A stretch of 64,000 bases of DNA. It comes from Nemania diffusa. Taxonomy: Eukaryota > Ascomycota > Sordariomycetes > Xylariales > Xylariaceae. Below are positions 11,314 through 22,436 of this stretch, piece after piece. Position numbers and translations under genes: made by a program. Numbering within the stretch: position 1 is the first letter of the stretch; each line of letters begins with the position of its first letter. The notes below the pieces were generated by a model. That model saw nothing but the letters and a program-made list of their open reading frames with translations, made no database searches and was not told the origin of the DNA. The DNA lies in the NCBI GenBank assembly GCA_038501195.1, contig JBBPUQ010000001.1, positions 992,001 to 1,056,000 on the forward strand, written 5' to 3'.

Positions 11314-12528
11314 TTATTTCAGCAAGGGCAAGAGATTCCTTTGGCCATACCATATACCAACGGCCGCACCAGCCATAATAGTAGCCACGCCCGCCATTCC
11401 TTTTATGATGGTCGCTTGAACTAAAGGTTTATGATACGCGTGGAATTGCTCCACCGTGTTCATAGCTGGCCAAGGTGCATCTGGGATCGGTACGCCCAAA
11501 TACGGGCACAGTTCATTCCACTGCCGTCCGAGGTTAGTATTTACTACTCTAAATAAAATAAGCCAAGCCTTTGTTTGTTACTCATTCATTCAATGCCTCG
11601 GGGTGATTTCTACTGCTAAATGTGAAACTAGGGGTTGCATGGTACTCACTCCGAACCCATCCTCCAACTTAAATACCTGAAGCTGCTCCGGAGGCACAAG
11701 CCGCTTCACCTCGGCAATGCTAGTCTTCATTTAGCTTACATAAGATATCAATGCTGCCTCGATATAACTTACTAATTCTGGTAGTATTCGACAAGGGCTT
11801 GATGGCCTTTGTCCGACACACCGAAGCCATTTGTATAATAGCTGATGGTTCGGCCAAATATATGAAAATTATAAGCAAAGCTGTCGAAGTTTTTGAAAAT
11901 CGACATCGGAAACTGATTGAAGCGTTCCACAGCCGTAACAGCAGAGTTCGAAAAGGACTTGGCCCATTTCTCGGGGTCCCTCTCCGTCAAGAGAAATTTG
12001 GCATCCGGATACGCTTTCAGAGTCGATCGAAGCATGAAGAAGGGCATTTCTATGATGACCTTGATACAGTTAACGAGTCGGCTAATTGTTCATTTTGACC
12101 TAAAACTTACGTCAGAATCCGCGAACCACTTGTCGAATTCCTCCCTACCATCTACGGTTCCACGTCAACTTTCACTTTTCAAATTCGTATTTGATAAGGC
12201 AGCCTACGCAACTGGTTTGAAGATAGTGTGTTCACTTACAGGGCGATCCTTCGCGGAATAGCTCAGCCTTTATCCCATCTATCATGATCTTCATTGCAGG
12301 AGTACCAGCAGCGTGTACCTCTGCCATATGGTACGGCTTGTACCCAAGGTATTTGAGTGCACTGTAGATGCCATACGTGCCGGTTCTATGGGCTACGTTA
12401 GCCGGAGATGATTACACGTCATGGAGAATCAAATTGAAGGAATCTACTAACCTCGACGCACTCAAGACGATGAACTTCTTCGCCTTTACATGTGCTGGGG
12501 TTGGAAGGGTATCGATTTCACGTGTCAT
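11314..12528 (-). CDS. P-loop sulfotransferase-like protein with C-terminal membrane anchor
   Basis: Six exons, complement(join(11314..11520, 11650..11719, 11773..12059, 12111..12151, 12240..12385, 12452..12528)), 275 residues. The family (Sulfotransfer_4-like, often called P-loop NTP hydrolase in fungi) has a sulfotransferase fold; the substrate is unknown. Visible motifs are SASRTGTYGIYSAL near residues 23-36 (PAPS 5'-phosphate loop), the long motif LLTERDPEKWAKSF (3'-phosphate strand), and WNELCPYLGVPIPDAPWP near the end. A hydrophobic helix at about 246-265 (IIKGMAGVATIMAGAAVGIW) next to the C-terminus suggests tail-anchoring. The start ATGACACG is in frame with all exons. Introns are 66, 88, 51, 53 and 129 nt; the last has a perfect TACTAAC branch. 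It is convergent with the kinase gene, 220 bases apart. Confidence 0.87.
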
Positions 12529-14307
12529 TTTAGAGGCACTTCGTGTGGTTTGCTTTGCTTAAGAGGTCGATTGAGTATGTGAAGGACGTTGTGCATTTGT
12601 ATCTAATATTCAGGACAGGGCGGTAAGGTAGGGAGTCAACTACATACTTATATACATGGGCTAATCACCACCGTCCAAACGAAGCAACTCACAAAATCAC
12701 CCATCTACTTCGGGCCAATTGCCTACTATTCCAACAGGCAGCGTAGTACTCCTACTTTAAAATTAGCGACTGAAGATTATAGTCGGGTCTTTTGGGGGCC
12801 AGTAAAATGCGCATCCGTTTTCAGAATAATCCAGCGCGGTTACAGAAACAAGTTTTGCGAGATAGTCACCTCGTAAGATGAACCCAGAGTATGCATCGAT
12901 ATGCACGCTTTATTCCCGGATGAGGTTAACAAAAAGGGTAATCGTGTGTAGCGTTGTCAATACATCGAGCCTGCCTTATCGTAATATCATGAGGATAAAT
13001 TATATTAGTCGAGGCTGAAGCCTGGCGCTCGTCTAGATATACTTGACAAGCTAAGTGCCAGATTCATCGATTGGCTGCTGTTGAAGCAATGCACATAACT
13101 TTCCCAGTGTTCGATCTATCAATACAGGACTTTCCAAATACCTAGAAGTTACGACACCGTCTACAAGGAACTTGGTATCAAAATCTTGTGATGTAATAAA
13201 CAGCGACACACCAGTTTGGCAGTACTACTGAGTGAGCTTATGGTGTTACAACCCCTACTCTGAGCAATCAATGTTCTAATTTTAGCGACGTCGTAGTATT
13301 GTAGGGTTACAATTCTGTGCTGTCACAGTCTCGGTCCACTCTACGCGACGCTTAGCAGTCTACGATTCGGCCGATTCCAATATAAACTCAAGCCATATCA
13401 CCACAACCCCAATCTGTTCGGTGTGACTGGAGATATATGTTATCTTTGCTGCAGATAGTGTTGCAATGATTCGTACTACATGCTATATTCTCAGCGTTCC
13501 AGAACAGTTGCTGACTTTAGTAATTTGTTATACACGCTCAGGGCTATCCAATCCCCTTCCCCAATTCGCACCCCTCAACTTCGGTCAACTTTCGCAACTG
13601 ATTGGATGGGCAATATTTCAACTACTTAGACATACTCCAGTACCAAACACGGGTATGGATAAGTTGGACCTACCTACCTAGTTAAACAAAAATCCATCAG
13701 CTGTGTAAGTTCGTTCCTAGCGCCGTGCAAATTCGAATGTTGCAGGAGTTCACGCTGTCTTCAACAGAGTATTTTGAAAATGCCGCATCCTAAATTGCAG
13801 AAGTCACAAAATCTAATTGTTATCAAGTGATACTAAACCGCTCGAAAATTGTAGTACACAAAGTTGATTGAGAGTTCAGGGGCATTCTATGCCACGTATC
13901 ATTTTCCCATTCTACCAAGATGCACAGCACATATCATATATGATAAAGTTACGCGAACAAAGACCTTAACCTATCTAGCATATGCGACATATGGCTTGAA
14001 TTGATACTGCGACACAGATCCGAACACTCTGTCACCAATCTGAAGATGGGTTTACGAACATGTAAGTCGCTCTTTATTGATTACTAACAACTCAACTTGT
14101 GTTTTTGATACAACCCCTTAAGCTATCACAAACAAATTATCTGTCTTTGTTCTCTTTCATCATATATATAATGCCTTTCTGAAAAGAAACCCCTTGTCTA
14201 TTCAGGGGAAATCTTCACAGGCAACCACTCTTGATACTCAGGGGTTAGTTGAGAGGACGACAGACTTGGATTCCCATTCGGTCATATTGCTGATCGACCT
14301 CAACACG
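12529..14307. other. Long intergenic region, no gene supported
   Basis: About 1.8 kb upstream of the sulfotransferase-like gene and of the next plus-strand gene. I see only short random frames and AT-leaning, degenerate-looking sequence. A weak inverted similarity (GTTACAACCCCTAC near 13,236 against GTAGGGTTACAA near 13,300) could be a worn small element but is not convincing. Confidence 0.4.
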
Positions 14308-15330
14308 ATGTCTCTACCGCGCCTTCCTACTGAATTGCTAGAATCTACTCTAGCAAGTCAAAAGAGGAAACGTGGAAGCGATGAAGAGAGCGAGCGACTT
14401 ACTTTAGCACCTTATCTTAGACGTGGTCAGCACAGATGGATGCCTAATGAAGGCTACGAGCCAGAGGCGGTTAACCCCGTCAGCTCTAAGGCCAAGCACA
14501 AAGCTCCTGGTGGTACTGCACAGCAAAGTCAATCATGTGACCCTATGAGCAAGGAGTCTCTTGATCATCCCATGCCAGATGCATCAACCGATCCCGGACG
14601 ACCCCCACGAGTTTCAGAGAGCACCTTGAGCTCCTGGCCCTCGCATATCAAAAGGTTCTTGGCAGGGTCAGATAAAGATAGCTTTAACTCAGTCCGGCTA
14701 CCAGACCCTCTAGTCTTCTCTGACAGCATGCCGTATGATCCCACTACGCTTGCACCGTTCCTTTTCCGCCCACGCCCGCCACCTTTCCTCCCCCGGCACA
14801 TCCTCGCAATGAGGTTTAAAAAGATATTGCACCGGTATAACCTGCTGACCAAGCTAATCGATGATTACCAGCGGTGGCACTCCAGATTTGTCTTCGCGTT
14901 CTGGACAGTAGAAGACATGGCTCTCGCCAACACCGGAGAAGTTCCAGCGCTCACGAAGGCGTTCACCGTGGATCGGCCCTCTGTCCCACCGGCAATTCTA
15001 AACACACCATTCGAGGTCATTCTTCTCGCCGCGCCATTCCTATCTCATCTGATCGAGCGGTATCATAGAGATCGAGGTTACACCTACTTTGCCTTTTTTC
15101 ATTCCGATCCTCGAGACAACACAGGTGATACTAACGGGGTTTCTTCTCTATCCAGTCGAGCAGTTGCGAAACGGTATGAAGGGATAGAGAGACTAGTCGA
15201 AGGGGACTACGCTCACTACCTTAATATACCACCTCCTTGGATTGATCAATTGCCCCATCGACCAACACGACGAGTGACGGCAAATGAGCAGGCGGTCATA
15301 GATTTAGCAGCTTCCCGGATACGGAAGTGA
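14308..15330 (+). CDS. Hypothetical protein, 340 residues
   Basis: I do not recognise this protein. The frame is open from 14194, but no ATG occurs before 14308. That ATG (ACACGATG, A at -3) starts MSLPRLPTELLESTLASQKR, which looks like a natural N-terminus. A basic cluster, KRKRG (near residue 19), could be a nuclear localisation signal. Residues about 60-130 are Ser/Pro-rich and probably disordered. The C-terminal two-thirds has well-mixed, folded-looking sequence (RFKKILHRYNLLTKLIDDYQ, then WHSRFVFAFWTVEDM) and ends in a basic helix. No intron is needed. Codon use is normal for the window, in contrast to the flanking AT-leaning DNA. Orphan, isolated between a long spacer and the decayed transposon. 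Confidence 0.65.
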   Translation: MSLPRLPTELLESTLASQKRKRGSDEESERLTLAPYLRRGQHRWMPNEGYEPEAVNPVSSKAKHKAPGGTAQQSQSCDPMSKESLDHPMPDASTDPGRPPRVSESTLSSWPSHIKRFLAGSDKDSFNSVRLPDPLVFSDSMPYDPTTLAPFLFRPRPPPFLPRHILAMRFKKILHRYNLLTKLIDDYQRWHSRFVFAFWTVEDMALANTGEVPALTKAFTVDRPSVPPAILNTPFEVILLAAPFLSHLIERYHRDRGYTYFAFFHSDPRDNTGDTNGVSSLSSRAVAKRYEGIERLVEGDYAHYLNIPPPWIDQLPHRPTRRVTANEQAVIDLAASRIRK

Positions 15331-16754
15331 AATATGTGTTAGCTAGTTTATTTAATACAGTAGTTGTTCTCTAAAAGTTCTAGACTCGCGTATAACTTGA
15401 AGTAATAGTGCCAAATCGTAAATTTGTAGCTTGCGCCTACTTTTATGACTGAAGATACAATAACGAGGTATTTTTTCAGTGTAGATGTAACCAATGAACA
15501 ACTACTCCTAATACCACCAAGCGTTGGAGCATATTGCTCACACTCACAACTATTATGTGTGAGCGGTTCTTAGGAACTCTGTTGTTTTGGTGTATGTTCG
15601 CTCACTTCTGGTTTACAGAGAACTTGGTTTCTAATTAATGTTTTAGGGAAAATCTGCGTGTTGATAGCTTTCTCTTTACTAGAATTCGATGGCAATAGTA
15701 CCCATACTCTATAAAATGGCAACACATTATAGCGGTAGTGGGGGAGGGCAAATTTGTAGTCCCCGTTAAGTTTTCCCGTTGCTACGTCCGGCGATCAACT
15801 ATCTACCCTAGTTATAAAATAAACATATTCTATAAAATACAGGGCTCCTGTAAAACTTCCCAACCTTCATGTTTTACATTTCTTAACGACAGCGAGATCG
15901 GTGGAAGTAGCTATTCCCTCACCAAGTCTATGATTATTTTAATAATAAAAAAACATATTATCAGTTTATAGGAAGCTACCCGACCTGCTTCAATATGAGC
16001 ATATAAAGGTTAACAACTTGATATACGCAGATCTACAAAATCTTCGGGAAAAGAGGGGGAGCAATTCACGTATAAAGAGAAGCCCCTAGTATTTACAACT
16101 ATTCATGCCGTCATCGCCAACTCAATTATCATGGTGGTGATCTGATCATAGTTTTTATATCACTTATCTCTAGCTTTGTTCAACTTGAGGGGTATGGTGC
16201 GCAGTTAGTAGCTAAGGAAGTACTGAAGCCTGTTATCTACAAGGGGCTGACCACACCCCCAACAATATAGACCCAACTAATAACACCATATGCAGGGAAG
16301 GGCCAACAGTACCATGATGTTTCAGATTGCATACGCTGTAGCCTGGGTACAAATAGGTGAGGTTGGCCCTGACTGGGGCGGAAGGTAATTGAAGTATTAA
16401 TTGTTAGTTGTATTCGCGGATTGTGATGATGAAGAAGTAGTGGAGAGAAGCAGTGAGGGGTCTTAGATATATTACACCGTCCCTCGTACTGCATTGCTCG
16501 GCAAGTGTGACATCGCGAATTTGTTCCTGGCGAAGCCAGTCTAACGCGTTGATTTCTCAGGGCATCTCGGTGAAAAATATCTTCGTCTAGTCATTTCGGA
16601 CGTGACCAAACAGGAGAAAAAATATTGTAATATAATACATATGATTTCATCCTAGAAGCTATAGATCCCGAGGACAGACCGATTGCACTATAACTCAAAT
16701 GTGCTATAGTTATTGTGGGGTAGCGATGCATGAATTTCGGCACTGTCAAGGGTG
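15331..16754. other. AT-leaning spacer before the hAT element
   Basis: About 1.4 kb without a supportable gene. Base composition drifts toward A+T on approaching the transposon. Short open frames on both strands have no family resemblance. Confidence 0.45.
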
Positions 16755-16762
16755 AGTAAAGG
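16755..16762. repeat. Left 8-bp target-site duplication AGTAAAGG
   Basis: These eight bases directly precede the left terminal inverted repeat and recur exactly at 20741-20748, directly after the right one. An 8-bp duplication is the hallmark of hAT-superfamily integration. Confidence 0.9.
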
Positions 16763-16786
16763 CAGCGCTCCACACAGGTAAAACAA
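16763..16786 (+). repeat. Left terminal inverted repeat of hAT element
   Basis: 24 bp, starting CAGCGCTCC and ending GGTAAAACAA. It pairs with 20717-20740 in inverted orientation, 21 of 24 matches. Confidence 0.88.
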
Positions 16787-19700
16787 GTCAAATAAACGGC
16801 TTTTGACGTGATTTGCCTTGATTGATCGCAAAAAGCGCTTATTTGACTTGTTTGGTTGAATCTGTTGTTTTGATTAAACAGTTATTTGATCAAATAAATC
16901 AAATAAATTAGGGGCGTTAAATATATCAGTTAGTTAAAGCTAAAACTTTCGCTAAAGCTTTCGCTTGTTTCAATCGCTGCTTACAAGCTGTCTAAATTCT
17001 TTCGTAGCTAATACTATAAGTACTAAATAGCCTTTAAAGTGTCTGTTTTAATAAATAGCTGTTATAAAGTTATCATAAGTTTATATTAGCTAAATATTCT
17101 TTTATATTTAGCTGATATCGCTAGTATAAACAGTATATCAGCGGCAAACTAACTTAATATAAAAAACCGTTGTTATTTAGTTTGCTATTATCGTAAAAAG
17201 TTATAATTTAGTTTCAAATAGTTAGTTTTATTAAAAGTTAGATAGCAGTCCAATTTATTTTTATAAACTTTTTCGTTATTATTTAAATCGAATTTATTGT
17301 AAGTTTTACTTATAAGCTTTTTAAAAGTAGGTCTAAAAGTAAATAAAATAGCAACAATAATCTCAGATGTAATATTATTAATATATTGGTCTTTTTAATA
17401 TGTTTTGACTTGTTAATAGATCTTTTTAGCTTTTATAAAGTCTTTTTTTCGAAAGCTTTTTAACTGTATGCTTAAATAAAAAACAACAGCTGCTTAATAA
17501 GCAGGCATCTTTTTAAACAACTATTTATATTTTTATAGCTTTTTATATATTTGTTAGAAGCTAATGCAAATTTTGTTTACGTTAATAGCATTTAAAATAT
17601 ATATATCGACTTAACAATTAATAAAACGGCGTCGCCTTTTACAGATATAAAAAGCTGTTATAACTTCTAAGCTTTATTAAATAAAAATAAGTCGTTAGCA
17701 AAATAAGCGGCAGCTAGGTATAAAAAGTTGTATAAATAATAACAGCTAAAATTATAAAAATAAAGCTTTAGGCTTTTCTTTTTTTTTTTTTTTCAAAAAG
17801 ATAAAAACAGGCTAAACAAATATATAAGTAATCTTCAAACTTTTTGAAAAAAGCTATAACATCAAATAAACTAACTTTATTACTTTTGTACTAAAGCGTT
17901 ACTTTAGTAAAAAGGTCTAAAATAGCGTTAACTTTATAATAAACTTTCTAGTTTTCTGCTTCAAATATATAATTAGCAAAAATATGCTTGTTAAAATTGA
18001 AATCGTTATATAACGTTATATATAGCTTAAAAAAAAGGTTTTTAAAAGCAATAAAGTTATAGATCTTAGTTGAAAAAAAGTTTTAACAGGTGTTATTTTT
18101 AACTTTTACTATAAAGCTTTAATAAAAAGTATTTATGTTATCAAATAAAACGTTAGCTAGCTTAAATATATCAAAGTTTTTAAAAGTGACATCATTTTCG
18201 TTATTAATAAATTCGCTAATATCTTTTTTACAAACTGTTTTATTGATACTACTGCTTCTAATTTTATCGTAGAAAATATTATAGCATTAAAAAATAGCTT
18301 TAATCTACATATTAATAAAATAACCCTTTTTAACTGATGTTAAAGCAAAAAACTTAAAAGATTTATTATCAACTTTATCAAAAATAATAAATTGTACAAT
18401 AATATTAATAATATAGTTTCAGCAGCAAGCTTTATATTATTAAACAAAAGCTTTGACTTCGTTTTCGAATAAATATTTAAAATCGTTAGATTTAGATAAA
18501 AAATGTTATAAAAAAACTACTAAAGTTTTATTATTTATATTAGCGTTATTTAAAGTAAAAAATTTTAGCTTAAGTTATAAGTTAAATCATTTAATAATTT
18601 TGTAAATATATAATTTAACGTTTTCAGCAAAATATAAACTAACAACATATTAAAAACTTAGAAGTTTTATATATAGCTTCTAATTTTAGTTAATATAGTA
18701 ACTAATAACACTAACAATATTTTTTTTAAAAAGTAACTTTTATAAATCAAAAAAAACGTAGATTTTAAATTTAGTAATAACGATCTCAGTTGTAATAACT
18801 TTAGAAACTAGTTTAAAAATAGCTTTGATTTATTAAGTAACAGTAAATTAACTTGTTACTAAAGTTAAAACTAACTAAAAGTTCAAAAATTCGATTATAG
18901 ATTCAAATTTTTGACATTAAAATAAATTAAACGATATACTAAATAAAATACAGAAATAAGTTAGTAATTATTTCTATTAAGTAACTGATTTTATAATATA
19001 TAAATTAGCTATAGCTTAAAATTGTTAAAAAACGGTAATAGTAACAAGTAATAATTAAAATCGAAAGTTGATATTAATATTATACTTTAAGCAAAAGTAA
19101 TATTTGACCGAATTTGTAACTTTTATACTTAATATTTTGATACGTTGTTTACTTTTGCAATAATAACAAAGCTATATCTTTTTGCTTTTAACTAAAGTAT
19201 TAAAGTTGCTAAAAATAACTGGTATAAAATATACGCCGTAGTTTAAAATATCTAAACTTATATAAAAAAAAAGCCAAATATAAAATATATAATTTTTATT
19301 AAAGATTTAGATTTAGAAAAAAGTATGCTAGATTAAATTACTTGATATATCGAAAGTTAAAACAGCAACCTGTTTACAAATAAACTACTTTATAAAAAGC
19401 GTTTGAAAACTTTAAACTTTAAAGAAGTTGTTACGTTATATTTTGACCTATAAACTACTTTATTATTAGTTAAATTTTTAGCTTTAACATATATATATAA
19501 AAAAGCAATATTTACTTGAAAGTAGTAATATATCGTACTTTAAAGAAGTACTATCAAAAGCTATATAATAACGTTGTTGCTAGTATATTATTTAGTCAAA
19601 TATAATAGAAAAAGTAAAAAATAGATCTGTTAAAAAATTAAAGCTAAAAGTAAAAATATCTTAAAAAACATACTTTTATAAAGTAAAAAATGTGCTAATT

Positions 19701-20716
19701 TAGAATATCTTGTTTTTTTAATAATAATTATAATACTTATAGTAATAAAAGCAAAAGTATAAAAATAAAAATAATAAAAATAGTAAAAGAAAATAAATAA
19801 TAAAAAATAGTAATAAATAATATTAATTAAAACAAGTTAATTAAGTCAATAATTTAACAAAAGTTTGCAAAATAAATATAAGTAAATAGCTAAAAATATA
19901 CTAGTTTCAAATATATTAGTTATTTTGATATAAATTAGAAAATAAATAATATTGTTAATAAAAAAAGCAGAAGCATAATTATAAAAATAATAAAAAAGTT
20001 TAAAAGAAAAGAAGTTTTTTACTAACTAAAGTCGACTTTGTAAAAAAACCTATATAAAAATAAATAGTTATCAAACTAAAAAAAAGCTGAGTCTAAAAAT
20101 AACGTTTTTATAATTTAAATCGTAATATATATGGTGTTAAAAATAGAAAAAAAAAAAAAGAGGCAAAAAAATGTTAAAAAAAGTATTAGCTAAAAAGATT
20201 TGATATACCTTTAGCTACAGTGCCAAAAGAAAAAGCAGCGTTATTACAAAAATAATATCGTTAGATAGCTCTAGTCGCATTAAATACAAATCTAATAATA
20301 ATTTAACGTTATATATAAAACGTATAAAGTTATAAATAATCAAAAATTAAAAGTTAAAAATAATCTGTAACAAAAAAAAAAATAGTTAATTTAAAAAGCT
20401 GTAATTAAGTCAGCATTAGCTAAATAAATAAATAAATATATAAACCTATTAAATAAAAAAAGGTTTCTATTAGTTAGTTAATATAAGTTTTAAAACAGAC
20501 TGCTACCTAAGTAAAAAAACATTATAAAATACACCTTTTAAATAGCTTTTTTTTTACTAAAAAAATAACAAAAAAAAAATCAAAAAAAGAAAAAAATTAT
20601 TTGGAAATAGCCGGCAAACATAAATAAAATAAAAAATATTTGATTTGCCTATAAATAAATTCAAACTTTTTATTTGTGCCTTGGTTAGTCAAATTATCTG
20701 TCAAACAGTCAAAGTA

Positions 20717-20740
20717 TTGTTTTACCTGTGGGGAGTGTTG
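20717..20740 (-). repeat. Right terminal inverted repeat of hAT element
   Basis: Read on the minus strand it starts CAACACTCCCC and ends GGTAAAACAA. Compared with the left end, two differences are G-to-A and one is A/C. Confidence 0.88.
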
Positions 20741-20748
20741 AGTAAAGG
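20741..20748. repeat. Right 8-bp target-site duplication AGTAAAGG
   Basis: Exact copy of 16755-16762, immediately outside the right terminal inverted repeat. Confidence 0.9.
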
Positions 20749-20900
20749 GGGCCATAACGCGACCGTTTATGCTGACTAGGTATGTCTTTTCTTTCAGAAA
20801 ACGAACAGTACGCTGTGGTTAAACTACTTTTGTGTATTACTTTTGTGTATTTTCAGTACTTTCCATCTTGACTCTGTGATTGGGCATCAATCTAGACATC

Positions 20901-21913
20901 ATGACCACAGAAGGCGTTGCGCAATTCATCGTTCCCGGGATTAGTTCACCATGTGAAACATGGTACAAGGTCGTCGGTGATCTCGGATCTGACAAAATTC
21001 CCTTGATCGTTGTCCATGGAGGACCTGGAGCCTGTCACGACTATTTGCTTCCACTTACGGATCTTGCGCCTTCAATGCCTATTGTGTTCTACGATCAGCT
21101 CGGAAACGGCCGTTCAACACATTTGCCCGACAAGGCCGGCGATGAGTCGTTTTGGACCCCGGACCTCTTTATTGATGAACTTCAAAATCTCTTGACTCAC
21201 CTTGGGCTTAAAGAGAAGGCCATAAACGTATATGGTCATTCGTGGGGCGGCATGTTTACACCTATCTGGGCCGCTAGACCAGAGGCTGGCAACCTTCATC
21301 GTCTCGTGATAGCAAGCAGCTTAGCTAGCATGGATGTCTGGCGAATTGGGATCACTTCTCTACGAAAGAAATTACCTCCAGATGTCCAAAAAGTGCTTGA
21401 TCATGCTGAGGAAACGCTGGATTTCGAAAGCCCAGAATACGAAGGCGCTGTTGAAGTCTTCTATAAGCGACACCTAAGTCTTGCTAGACCTTGGCCAGCC
21501 GAAGAGGTTCAGGCCGCACTCAACTGGTTCGCCAAGGACCCAACCACGTATGGGACTATGTGAGTTACGTTATTTTCAGTGAGAGACGTTTAGTCGTGTC
21601 GCACGGGTAGTCCTGGTAAACAGCGGGTCGCCAATGGCTGACAATTGTTGCCTGATCTAGGTACGGCCCAAGCGAGCTCTATATATCCGGCTCACTCCGT
21701 GATTGGACTTGCATTCCAGAATTAAGAGGCATTAAAGTTCCCACACTTCTGATAAACGGATCCGAGGATGAAGCTCAGGATGTGGCAATGCAACCTTTCT
21801 TTGATCATATTCAAAAGGTCAAATGGGTCACAATAGATGGCGCCGCTCATTTCGCGCACGTTGACAAACGTGCGAGGTACATGGAGCACTTACGATCATT
21901 CTTGGCGGAGTAG
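20901..21913 (+). CDS. Proline iminopeptidase-like alpha/beta hydrolase (L-amino acid amidase type)
   Basis: Two exons, join(20901..21559, 21661..21913), 303 residues. The family cleaves N-terminal proline or amino-acid amides. HGGPG at residues 39-43 forms the oxyanion-hole strand typical of prolyl aminopeptidases. The nucleophile elbow is GHSWGG with Ser 114. The second exon supplies LLINGSEDE with the catalytic acid and GAAHFAHVD with the catalytic His. The start ATG at 20901 begins MTTEGVAQFIVPG; no signal peptide is seen, so it is probably cytosolic. The 101-nt intron splits the codon of ACT AT|G, with donor GTGAGT, branch GCTGAC and acceptor TCTAG. The gene starts only about 150 bases right of the hAT target duplication, so that insertion lies in or next to its promoter. 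Confidence 0.9.
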
Positions 21914-22436
21914 TTGATGTTTGCAATTCTGGACATCTTCATTTTGCAATCGATAATTCCAATGGCTCTGAGGGTGATAGGAGTAGTGTACAGCGTAGAA
22001 GCACATAGCCAAAGTAGAGTTTCAATCTATGCTGTTCATTCATTTTATAGAGAATTCTCACGCCTGTTTTAGCATTTAATTTATTAGAGCATAGAAAGAA
22101 AGATTAGGGTTCTCACTGTTGCCTTTTGTTATGAATATGAAGATAGACTTATGTCCCAGAACTAAGACAGTCAACAAGCCATTATAATTCATTTTTAGCT
22201 CAACTTATTTATTTCAGCCCTCCCAATCTCGGGAGGAGGGGTTGTCTTAAACTACCAACAGACGCATCCTAATTATAAGAATATTAGTCTGTGTCACATA
22301 AGAGCATTTGGGTCGACATAGATTACTCGCACTATAACGCACTGTAGGCATCTGATATGTCACGGATATTTACACCCAACAAGTTCCCCGAAAATGCCAA
22401 TGTTTAATCGATTGTAAGCATCGCTAAAGGTTCACC
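21914..22436. other. Intergenic region hydrolase/hexokinase
   Basis: About 520 bases, AT-leaning, no gene seen. It should hold the hydrolase 3' UTR and the hexokinase promoter. Confidence 0.5.

Larger units (their letters stand above)
16763..20740. mobile_element. RIP-decayed hAT-type DNA transposon (3,978 bp)
   Basis: The ends are 24-bp terminal inverted repeats (16763-16786 and 20717-20740) that match at 21 of 24 positions and share CACAGGTAAAACAA. Two of the three mismatches are G/A, as RIP would make. An exact 8-bp direct repeat, AGTAAAGG, flanks the element. Subterminal sequence at both ends is rich in short words such as TTTGAC and TCAAATAAA, common in hAT subterminal regions. The interior is strongly A+T-rich with stops in all frames, so no transposase can be read. 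Length and ends suggest a once full-length element rather than a MITE. The orientation of the dead transposase is undetermined. Confidence 0.88.

Noticed and set aside
13230..13315. Possible small inverted-repeat element (GTTACAACCCCTAC / GTAGGGTTACAA)
   Set aside because: Arms are short and imperfect and no target duplication was found.
16237..16494. 85-codon minus-strand frame before the hAT element
   Set aside because: No family resemblance or splice context in AT-leaning spacer DNA.
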